From the NCBI GenBank assembly GCA_030636065.1, contig DAOVXR010000042.1, positions 1 through 9,428 on the forward strand: a DNA stretch of 9,428 nucleotides, read 5' to 3'. The position numbers and the translations under genes are program-made. A model generated the notes under the pieces. It was not told the DNA's origin and ran no database searches. It was given only the letters and a program-made list of their open reading frames with translations. Source of the DNA: Sedimentisphaerales bacterium. Lineage in GTDB: Bacteria > Planctomycetota > Phycisphaerae > Sedimentisphaerales > SM23-30. Positions 1 to 7,500 of this stretch are shown here, in pieces; the first letter of the stretch is position 1; every line of letters starts with the position of its first letter.

Positions 1-177
1 AATGGCTCTTTGCTGCCAAATTATCCTCAAATAGACTGGAAAAAAGCAAAAGGTCTTCGAGATATCATATCGCACCAGTATTTTGACGTGAATGCCGAAG
101 CGATTTTTGATGTCTGCAAAACCAAAATTCAACCTTTATCTGACACAATCACCAAAATTATTAAGGACTTAAAATAA
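1..177 (+). CDS. HepT-like (DUF86) RNase/toxin family protein, 5'-truncated by window edge
   Basis: The last 58 codons of a gene that begins before the window, read in frame 1 and ending in TAA at 175-177 with TAG directly behind it. The visible part has the HepT/DUF86 signature: W13, then G-L-R at 18-20 and the motif R20-x4-H25-x-Y27 (RDIISHQY), followed by the usual acidic and hydrophobic helical tail with an I-x-P-L-x-x-x-I pattern. In characterised members the R-x4-6-H-x-Y motif is the RNase or AMPylation-target site of the HepT toxin, which is neutralised by the MntA nucleotidyltransferase. No mntA lies downstream, so a partner would have to be upstream, outside the window. The gene is 53 nt from the EPS kinase and functionally unrelated to it. 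The family call is good. Activity and pairing are inference. Confidence 0.75.
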   Translation, partial: NGSLLPNYPQIDWKKAKGLRDIISHQYFDVNAEAIFDVCKTKIQPLSDTITKIIKDLK

Positions 178-185
178 TAGTCCTT
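163..185 (+). other. Hairpin straddling the stop codon of the HepT-like gene
   Basis: A perfect 7-bp inverted repeat, AAGGACT (163-169) and AGTCCTT (179-185), with a 9-nt A/T loop containing the TAA stop. No T-run follows (the next bases are CACCCC), so it is not a convincing intrinsic terminator. It could slow the transcript end or be chance. It leaves open whether the EPS kinase gene is read from its own promoter or through from the HepT-like gene. Confidence 0.4.
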
Positions 186-230
186 CACCCCATTGGCTAT
201 AAAACAATTGGTAAGAGAGAGAGAAACTAA

Positions 231-2519
231 ATGAATAATCTAACACAACATCAACAAAGGGATATCCAGCCGGAGTATGCCTCTTATGAGGATTCTTTGG
301 AGTCTCAAAGCGAATCTTCAACGAATATAGTTAGTCTCGTTTTGGGCCGCTGGTATATTGTGTTGTTCACTTTTATTTTAGTCTCCGGTGCGGGAGTCCC
401 GGCGGTATGGTATTTAATACTGCCGAACTATGATACCACCGGGGCTATAGAAGTCGCGCCGATTTTAACCAATCCGTTAACGGGGGAAAGGGATACGGGT
501 GAAATATCTAAATATGAATCTTTTATGAACACTCAGGCAAGGATTATGACCGGTAACAATGTGCTCCAGCGGGTGGCAGATAATCTGAAAGATAAAAATC
601 TGAAAATTTTCAACCCACCGACGGATCGTGTTTCTGAGTTGAAAAGAATCTTGTCGGGTGGGAATGGTGCCTCGGACCCGGTAGTGATATTGAAAGGCGC
701 TTTGGTGGATGGCGTTATTAGCGTAGCGCCTATCAGACGAACCCAGTGGCTGGGTGTTACTATGACCAGCCGAAACCCTCGTGAGGCAGAGCAGATTGTC
801 AACTCTTTTATTCAGGCTTATATGAGTGTTATTGAATCGTCGTCTCTTGAGGGGGAGAATAGAAGGTTGAACTTACTGGAGGATGAACGAAAAATTCTTT
901 TGGGAAAAATCCAGACACAGCGGGGAGAAATTCAGTTGTTGGCCAAGCAATATGGGGCTGATTCTCTAGAGGGGCTCCAGAATATGATGATTAAAAATGT
1001 TGAGGTAATCCAAACGGAGTTGTCTAATCTTGAAAACCGCCGCCTGCAACTGCAAACTCAGATCGAACTGCTTTCTCAGCCTCAGCAGCAGTCGATAGCC
1101 CCTGCTGAGAAGATAAGTATGCGTAACGAATTCATCAACAATGACCCGTTTGTTCAGAGGCTCACCGCCAGTATCGCTCAACTGCAGCAGGAATATCTTA
1201 TTGACGAGCAGGATTTCTCCCCGTCCAATCCCAAACTTGAGAAAAAAGCACAGCTAATAGAAAGATTGCAGGAGAAACTTGATCAATCCAAAGAAGAAGC
1301 CGGTAAAATATTCGACGAAACTATCGAGCAGGAAATCGAACAGGACAATCAGGTTAAGTTGACGCAGGCTGAGATGGAGTTGAAAAAAACTGAGGCATAT
1401 ATAGTAAGTTATGCCGAAAAACTGGAAAAAGAGAGGGTAAATACCATAGAATTGGGTAAATTACAGTGGCAAATCCAGGACCTCAGAGAACAAATGACCT
1501 TTAATAAGGATGAATATGACAGATATGGGCAAAGAATTCGCGAATTACAGGTAAAGTTGAAACTTCCCGCCCGCATCTCCGTCGCCGACCGGGCCAACAC
1601 CGCCCCCCCTAAGTCCCGGCGAAATAAGATGGTTGTCGCTGTTTTGTTCGGCTCACTGGCATGCGGGATGTTTTTGGCATTCCTGGTCGGTAAAGCCGAT
1701 CATAGTCTGCATACACCAGATGATATTGTAAGATGTATAGGTGTTCCCATTCTGGGAACCACAACCAATGCAAAACAAATGGATAAAAACCTTTTGCCGG
1801 AATTTATCGCCAATGATTATCAAACCATTCGGGCCAACCTGGGACTGCTCAGCGAGGGCCAAATACCAAAAGTACTGGCCGTAACCAGCCCCGCTATGGG
1901 CGAAGGTAAAACCACCCTGTCAATTAACCTGGCGATGAGCCTGGCTAAAACAGGCAACCGAGTACTGCTGATCGACGGCGATTTCCGGAAACCAGACATA
2001 GCCCGAATGCTGAATCTGCCCGACCATTCGTGGGGACTTCAGGATGTACTGCTGGGACTGAAACGCTTCGAGGAAACCGTCCGAACACTACCACTAACCG
2101 GCCTGGATGTAATAACAACCGATCGTCGCAATACCACCGCGGCCATCGAACAACTTTCACGACCCGAAACCGCCGAATGTATCAAGACCATCAGCCAACA
2201 ATATGATCATGTCATAATCGATACCACACCCATATTGGCAGCACCAGACGCACTCCTGTGGGCTAAAATGGCCGACGCGGTAGTCATAAGCACTCTGGCA
2301 GGACACACGTCAGGACCCGACCTGAAAGAAGCACTGGAACGACTGAGCAGATTGAAGATCAGGATATTGGGCAATGTTCTCAGTAATGTGCAGGCCAAAC
2401 ACAGATACAATCGTTATGGCTACAGCTATTATGGAGGCAATGGTAAAGCAAAGACCAACGAGAAAAAAGACCAGACAAGACCACTGCTGGTGTCGGAAAA
2501 TATAGAGAGTGAAGAGTAG
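231..2519 (+). CDS. Wzc-type polysaccharide co-polymerase / tyrosine autokinase (BY-kinase)
   Basis: A 762-residue inner-membrane protein that in characterised relatives controls chain length and export of exopolysaccharide through cycles of tyrosine autophosphorylation. Order of parts: short polar N-terminus; Wzz-type TM1 at about 36-64; periplasmic region with long coiled coils at about 205-290 and 310-445; proline-containing stretch (P459-P460); TM2 at about 467-486; cytosolic kinase from about 520. Kinase motifs are intact: Walker A SPAMGEGKTT (553-562, K560), Walker A' LLIDGDFRKP (579-588) and Walker B HVIIDTTPI (660-668, D664). The C-terminal tail carries five clustered tyrosines at 726, 729, 731, 733 and 734, the expected autophosphorylation sites. 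The usual E-x2-R-x2-R oligomerisation motif is weak here (N528, Q531, R534). The ATG at 231 follows a purine-rich AGAGAGAGA tract rather than a strong Shine-Dalgarno. Third-position usage shifts along the gene: leucine is mostly TTG/TTA/CTT early and mostly CTG in the kinase. Length and architecture match full-length Wzc fusions. Confidence 0.93.
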   Translation: MNNLTQHQQRDIQPEYASYEDSLESQSESSTNIVSLVLGRWYIVLFTFILVSGAGVPAVWYLILPNYDTTGAIEVAPILTNPLTGERDTGEISKYESFMNTQARIMTGNNVLQRVADNLKDKNLKIFNPPTDRVSELKRILSGGNGASDPVVILKGALVDGVISVAPIRRTQWLGVTMTSRNPREAEQIVNSFIQAYMSVIESSSLEGENRRLNLLEDERKILLGKIQTQRGEIQLLAKQYGADSLEGLQNMMIKNVEVIQTELSNLENRRLQLQTQIELLSQPQQQSIAPAEKISMRNEFINNDPFVQRLTASIAQLQQEYLIDEQDFSPSNPKLEKKAQLIERLQEKLDQSKEEAGKIFDETIEQEIEQDNQVKLTQAEMELKKTEAYIVSYAEKLEKERVNTIELGKLQWQIQDLREQMTFNKDEYDRYGQRIRELQVKLKLPARISVADRANTAPPKSRRNKMVVAVLFGSLACGMFLAFLVGKADHSLHTPDDIVRCIGVPILGTTTNAKQMDKNLLPEFIANDYQTIRANLGLLSEGQIPKVLAVTSPAMGEGKTTLSINLAMSLAKTGNRVLLIDGDFRKPDIARMLNLPDHSWGLQDVLLGLKRFEETVRTLPLTGLDVITTDRRNTTAAIEQLSRPETAECIKTISQQYDHVIIDTTPILAAPDALLWAKMADAVVISTLAGHTSGPDLKEALERLSRLKIRILGNVLSNVQAKHRYNRYGYSYYGGNGKAKTNEKKDQTRPLLVSENIESEE

Positions 2520-2527
2520 AAAAAGAA

Positions 2528-2575
2528 GTTGTGAGTGGTGAGTGGCGAGTTGTGAGAAATGAGTTGTGAGTATGA
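2528..2575 (+). repeat. Tandem heptanucleotide array (consensus GTTGTGA) running into the next start codon
   Basis: Six contiguous 7-nt units at 2528-2569 plus a 6-nt partial unit at 2570-2575. Three units are exactly GTTGTGA (2528, 2549, 2563). The others are GTGGTGA, GTGGCGA and GAAATGA. Because 7 is not a multiple of 3, the repeated TGA (2532, 2539, 2553, 2560, 2567) closes all three forward frames between the kinase gene and the transferase gene. The partial unit GTATGA contains the ATG at 2572. The array also supplies the only ribosome-binding-like GAG/GTGAG bases in front of that gene. Similar 7-nt-period intergenic tracts are familiar from several environmental bacterial genomes. Their function is not established to my knowledge. 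Confidence 0.85.
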
Positions 2576-4281
2576 AGGCACACATAAAAAATTTACAGGT
2601 TGTTGTAATTCATAAAAAAGATTCCCTGCCAAATCAGAGCGGTATTCTGAAAACCAGTGTTTCCGACGAACCTCTGGCAGCTATCACACTGGATGGATTA
2701 ATGAACCTGAACCCCTGGGCCAATACGCGTGAACGTACATCCATAGCGATCCCGGAAACCTGGGAAAAAGAATTAAAATCAATCCCAACACCCCTCAATA
2801 TAACATATTACAACAAAAAACTACCTATTCGCTTCGCTCTCGACAGCCGAAAAAATCACGGACAATGGCTGATAATATCCAATGGAAGATATGTTACAGA
2901 CGTCGATCGAGACTGGCTTTTCCAGATTTTGGCCGAGCAGGACGCCACGGTTATCGCGGTTACCGTTGATCCGCAACTGACCGCGTTCAAAGAAAAAATA
3001 CGGATTAACTCAAAAGGAAAGATTGCCGGTTTTCGCCGCCTATACTCAGATATAGCCCAGACATCGCCGCTCCCGACAGACTGGCCCTGCCACGTCTTTA
3101 TTCGTACCGACACTTTAAAAAATCTTATGATCGAAGACACCCTGCCTTTGAGCTTCCCGGAATTTGCGGCCAGATGTGAAACAAATTCCATGACTCTGAA
3201 CAGCCTTAAAATTGCCGGGGACGTCCTTGACCTGGAAACCGAAACGGGATTCCTGAACTTTATCGCTCGACGAATCGATGTTCTCTGGCCAAAACGAACA
3301 CGGGGCTATATGCAAATCGCCGAAGCGAACAATTGCTCGATAGCAGCCGACGCCCGTCTGCACGGCAAAGTTGTGCTGGGACATAATGTTAAAATAGACC
3401 CGGGCGCCATCGTACTGGGGCCGGCTGTCATCGGTGATAACGTTCATATCTGCCGGGACGCTATAGTGAATTCGACCGTGATCACAGCCGGAAAAACGGT
3501 GCCGGAGAAATACCACCTTCAGAACCGCGTAATAACTCTCGAACAACAGTTCCAGCACAAACATCCCTCGCCACAAAAACAAAACCACCATAGCTCATCC
3601 TGCTATGCGGCTGGAGTCGCTGTCCAAAAGAAAAACCACGAAAATAACTTTCGCGTCTGGCCAAGATTCTCATACGTCAGGTATCTCAAACGGATAGGTG
3701 ATATAATCGCGGCGATGATATTCCTGATCCTTTTCGCACCAGTAATGCCTGTTCTCGCACTGGCGATCAAGGTGATCTCGCCCGGCCCCGTGTTTTTCAA
3801 AGATAAACGACAGGGATTGCACGGATGTGAATTCAACTGCATCAAATTCAGAACCATGATCGTCGGAGCAGACAAAATCCAAACCAAATTAAGGATTGTC
3901 AGCCAGGTTGACGGGCCACAGTTTAAGATGGAAGACGATCCGCGTGTCAGCCCCATAGGCAGATTTCTCCGCGATACCTGCTTAGACGAAATACCTCAAT
4001 TTTTCAACGTTCTTATGGGGCAAATGAGTCTGGTCGGACCCAGGCCTTCGCCGGAAGCGGAAAATTCCATGTGCCCACCCTGGCGAGACGCAAGACTGTC
4101 GATACGGCCGGGGATTACAGGGCTATGGCAGATATCAAGGACACGACAGGAAGGACAGGATTTCCAGGAGTGGATTTACTATGATACCAAATATGTAAAA
4201 AATCTCTCGTGGCGGATGGATTTGTGGATATGTTGGAAAACAACTAAAAAACTGGTCTGGGATTTTATGAGACACTTCTAA
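2572..4281 (+). CDS. Sugar transferase fusion: nucleotidyltransferase-like region + hexapeptide beta-helix + monotopic phosphoglycosyl transferase
   Basis: A 569-residue protein. Residues about 365-569 are a bacterial sugar transferase (PF02397-type, PglC/WbaP superfamily), which moves a sugar-1-phosphate from a nucleotide sugar to undecaprenyl phosphate and so starts repeat-unit synthesis. Visible marks are a membrane re-entrant helix at about 375-403 with the F-A-P break (P390), KFRTM at 425-429, the catalytic Asp-Glu pair D472-E473 in LDEIPQFFNVL, MSLVGPRP at about 485-492 and the RPGITGLWQ motif at about 512-520. Ahead of it, residues about 253-308 show hexapeptide left-handed beta-helix periodicity (V-V-L-G-H-N-V, then I-D-P-G-A-I-V-L-G). 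Residues about 74-238 resemble a nucleotide-sugar pyrophosphorylase fold, but the GxGTRL-type loop is not visible, so this part is probably non-catalytic. A polar His/Gln/Lys linker (about 326-360) separates the halves. In-frame starts are limited to GTG 2566 or ATG 2572 because TGA at 2560 closes the frame. I chose the ATG. Sugar specificity cannot be read. Confidence 0.88.
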   Translation: MKAHIKNLQVVVIHKKDSLPNQSGILKTSVSDEPLAAITLDGLMNLNPWANTRERTSIAIPETWEKELKSIPTPLNITYYNKKLPIRFALDSRKNHGQWLIISNGRYVTDVDRDWLFQILAEQDATVIAVTVDPQLTAFKEKIRINSKGKIAGFRRLYSDIAQTSPLPTDWPCHVFIRTDTLKNLMIEDTLPLSFPEFAARCETNSMTLNSLKIAGDVLDLETETGFLNFIARRIDVLWPKRTRGYMQIAEANNCSIAADARLHGKVVLGHNVKIDPGAIVLGPAVIGDNVHICRDAIVNSTVITAGKTVPEKYHLQNRVITLEQQFQHKHPSPQKQNHHSSSCYAAGVAVQKKNHENNFRVWPRFSYVRYLKRIGDIIAAMIFLILFAPVMPVLALAIKVISPGPVFFKDKRQGLHGCEFNCIKFRTMIVGADKIQTKLRIVSQVDGPQFKMEDDPRVSPIGRFLRDTCLDEIPQFFNVLMGQMSLVGPRPSPEAENSMCPPWRDARLSIRPGITGLWQISRTRQEGQDFQEWIYYDTKYVKNLSWRMDLWICWKTTKKLVWDFMRHF

Positions 4282-4284
4282 AAT

Positions 4285-4351
4285 AATGACGAATTATGAA
4301 ACCAGAATGAGGAATGAATGACGAAGTCCCAATGACGAATTAGAAGGCCTG
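4285..4351 (+). repeat. Heptanucleotide-period tract (AATGACG-type) after the transferase gene
   Basis: Starting four bases after the TAA stop, the spacer can be cut into 7-nt units: AATGACG (4285), AATTATG, AAACCAG, AATGAGG, then a 4-nt slip (AATG), AATGACG (4317), AAGTCCC, AATGACG (4331), AATTAGA and AGGCCTG. AATGACG occurs three times exactly. The period matches the array at 2528 but the unit sequence differs. It is non-coding and likely a dispersed intergenic repeat type, which I recognise in style but cannot name. Confidence 0.75.
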
Positions 4352-4381
4352 CATGATTGCGACGAACACCTCTGGGCCTTC
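4343..4381 (+). repeat. Inverted repeat GAAGGCC / GGCCTTC
   Basis: Perfect 7-bp arms at 4343-4349 and 4375-4381, extended to 8 bp by a T-G wobble (4350 with 4374). The loop is 25 nt. The left arm overlaps the last heptamers of the preceding tract, suggesting the tract and this palindrome form one composite element. No T-run follows, so it is not a standard terminator. Confidence 0.5.
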
Positions 4382-4446
4382 GGCGGAAAGGGAGCACCCT
4401 GCGGATAAAAAGAACAGTAAGCGTTCACGGTTTATAGTGTTGTAGG

Positions 4447-4463
4447 GTGGGGTCTTACCCCAC
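4447..4463 (+). other. GTGGGG-TCTTA-CCCCAC hairpin within a repeat-like phrase
   Basis: A perfect 6-bp GC-rich stem (4447-4452 with 4458-4463) and a 5-nt loop, preceded by TGTAGG and followed by GCGGTTTTCT. The four-T run begins four bases after the stem, so weak termination between the transferase and TPR genes is possible. The phrase TAGGGTGGGG...CCCCAC resembles REP-like intergenic palindromes in other bacteria, so a dispersed repeat is the main alternative. If it does terminate, the TPR gene would need a promoter in the 72 bases that follow. I see no convincing one there. Confidence 0.55.
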
Positions 4464-4520
4464 GCGGTTTTCTGAGTATATTCGTAAAAGTGTTGTTTGT
4501 AATAAAAAGCTCAGTATAGA

Positions 4521-4528
4521 AAGAAGGA
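4521..4528 (+). promoter_or_regulatory. Ribosome binding site of the TPR gene
   Basis: AAGAAGGA at 4521-4528 lies 7 nt before the ATG at 4536. This is the best Shine-Dalgarno match ahead of the TPR gene and supports that start. Confidence 0.7.
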
Positions 4529-4535
4529 TCATAGG

Positions 4536-7500
4536 ATGGCAAAAAGATATTTCAACTGGAAACTGGCAATCGTTCTGATTCTGACAGTCGGGGTTCTGGG
4601 TGTTACTTTTGTGGGGGTACGGTTATGGCATCGCGCAAACCGTGCGGAAATCGGACTCGAAGAAGGTGAACTAGCCATAAAGGAAGGCCGATGGGAAGAT
4701 GCCGCAAGGCATCTCGGCAGCTATATCAGTGTTACCCAGGACGATGTGGACATCCTGCTTAAATACGCCGAGGCCCATCTGAATATCCGGCCGCGCAAAC
4801 GCAATAATATCCAACACGCGGTAAGCGCATACCGAACAGTCTTGCGCAAAGATAAAGGCAACCTGGAAGCCACGAAAAAACTGATGGCTATGTACAAAGT
4901 AAGCGCACCCGGAGAAGCGGAGGACATCGCGAGAAAAGCATTAACAGCTAACCCTGACTCCACAATACATATTATGTTGGCTGAAGTTCTTGCCCGGCAG
5001 AGAAAGTACGAAGAGGCGGAAAAGGAACTACAGGCAATTATCGAAAAACATCCGGATGAAATTTCAGCTTATGAAGCCCTGGGCCAACTCTCGGATGGGC
5101 GTCCCGAGGAATTTTCGCAGCCCGGCGAACATTGGTTCAGCTTGGCGGTGAAAAATAATCCCCAGGCAGCGAAGGCATACATTATCCGAGGAGCGTATTA
5201 TTTGAGACAGCGACAGCGGGACAAATGTCTAACCGACCTGGGGCAGGCCGAAAAGCTGGGCCTGTCCGAGCAGGCGACCATGCTGCGATTAGCAATGCAA
5301 TACCTGGATTTAAACATACTCGATAAAGCCAAATACTATCTTGACGAAATAAAGAAAAAGGACCCCTCGAACTCCCTGTTGTGGCTCACCTGGGCCCGAT
5401 ACGCTCTGCAATCGAATTCAAAATCGGAAATGCTCAGAATAGCCGAGGAAGGCCTTAAGGCCAATCCGAAAAAACCCTGGGATTTTATACCGCTGGCCAT
5501 AGACCTGTTCATTCAGGCGGAAGAATACGACCGGGCTACGCAGTGCATAAATAAAATGCGGCAAAAAGAAATATCCCCCGAAACCCTTTCTTATACTGAA
5601 GGCATTATCGCCTATAGGAAGGGCCGACTCTACGAAGCAATAGAACTCTTTCGTAAAGCAGTCGAACTGGGAAATAAAACAACCAAACTTCGTTTGCTCA
5701 TGGCCGACCTGCTGCGTCAGACAGGCAATCTGCCGTCCGCCCTGCAGACAATGGCTACGGCTGCCGATGAGCAGCCGAATTCCTATCAGGTTCGTCTGCA
5801 GTACGGCCGTTTGCTCTATCAGGCTGGCAAATGGGACGAGGCTCTGGAACAGTCAAAAGCGGCACGACAGTTGCTTCCATCCGGCATCGACGCGGCCCTG
5901 CTGTATGTTCGGGCAGGAATGAAAGTATTCCAGCAAAACAATCTCGAAAGAGACTCGCAGCCCTGGCGGGAACTCGAAAATCTGGCAGTGCAGTTGGAAA
6001 AAAATTACGCGGAAGTACCAGCCGTTAAAATATTAAAATTTGAGTTGGCCCTGCGGTCGAACGATTTACAAAAAGCCCGTGTCGCGTTCGATGATATACG
6101 AAAATCCCGTCCGGATTCTATTGAAGCGGCCCTGTCGGAAGTGGACCTGTTGAATGCCGAAGATAAAATCGACCAGGTTAAAGCAAAACTGTACGAAATC
6201 GTCAAGGCATACCCGGATGCCATAAAACCAGTATCGGCATTGGCTCTGTTGTACGCTGGTCGCAGTGAATTCGACCAGGCTGAAAAAACCGTCCAACAGG
6301 CTCGGGCTCGAATGCAGCAACTCTCGGCCGTCCGGCAACTGGGATTCTTACTCATTGATATATACCAAAGGCGGCAGAAACAGGACAAGGCCCTTAACGT
6401 ATTGGAAGAACTGGCTCAGAAATTCCCGCAGGATATCAGTATTAAGCGTCAATTACTGAATTACAAACAGATAACCGAAGAAGTCGATAAAGCTCAGAAA
6501 CTTGTGGACGAGATTAAAAAACTTGAAGGCGAAAGCGGTTGGCAGTGGCGATTCGAACAGGCCAGGCTCTGGTTCGCCGGCAGTAACTCCCGGGACAAAT
6601 ACACACAGATAGTTTTATTGCTGAAAGAAGTGATTCTGACTGATCCCGGCAATCTCGCCGGCCGTATGTTGCTGGCTGGGGTCTATGAAAGCTCAGAAGA
6701 ACAGCGTTTGGCGCTCGCTGCTTATCGGGAAGCATATAACCGCGCGCCGCGACATATTGGCGTGATTATCCCATTCGTCAACGCCCTGCAGAAAAACAAC
6801 GAATTTGATAAAGCGGATGAAATCCTTAACCGTACAGCGAGGGAAAAACTCGCCCACCCCAGCCTCTCCGGCCTCAGATTGCAGGGGCATATCAGTCGTG
6901 GCGAGTGGGATTCGGGCATAAATATACTGGAAAAGTTAATCGAAAAGGACCCCGATAACGAACGGGTTGGGTTAATGCTGGCTTCCCTGCAAATCCGCCG
7001 GGGAAAGTTCGAGGAAGCGGAATCACTCCTGAAAAAGATACGGGCGGCTCAGCCCGAATCCACAGCGATAATCGTGGCATTGATCGAACTCAAACTCAAA
7101 CAAAATCAGTCGGACACAGCCCTGCGGCTTTGTGATGAGCTTGTAGAAAAATCTAAAAAACCATCTTCATACATTGTTCGTGCCCGTACTCTGGCCGGCC
7201 TTGACCAGATCGACCGTGCCAATGATGATTACGACCGCGCTGTGAACATAGAACCCGATAGTGTTTATGTCTGGATGAGCAAATCGGACTTTCATCGGTC
7301 TTTGCGCCAGCAGAAAAAGGCAACAGAAGCCATTCTCAGAGCTTTGGAGATCGAACCGGACAATATTCAAATTCAAACTCGAACCATTGCTCTTTTGTTG
7401 AATAATCCGGATGCCGAGATGGCGGCAAAGGGCAAAACCCTTCTCGATAAGGCATTGGAGGAGCATCCTGATAATTCAGAATTGCGTGTTATCAAGGCGC

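Noticed and set aside
198..203. TATAAA as a -10 box for the kinase gene
   Set aside because: No acceptable -35 hexamer sits 16-18 nt upstream, so a promoter cannot be supported by eye.
2528..2575. CRISPR-like array
   Set aside because: Units are 7 nt and contiguous with no spacers, so this is a simple tandem repeat.
3115..3591. 158-codon minus-strand open frame
   Set aside because: Opposite the transferase gene. Its product has no recognisable motif or Shine-Dalgarno, while the + strand shows hexapeptide periodicity over the same bases.
4494..4520. TTGTTT / TATAGA as a promoter for the TPR gene
   Set aside because: Transcription would begin inside the ribosome binding site at 4521-4528, leaving no usable leader.
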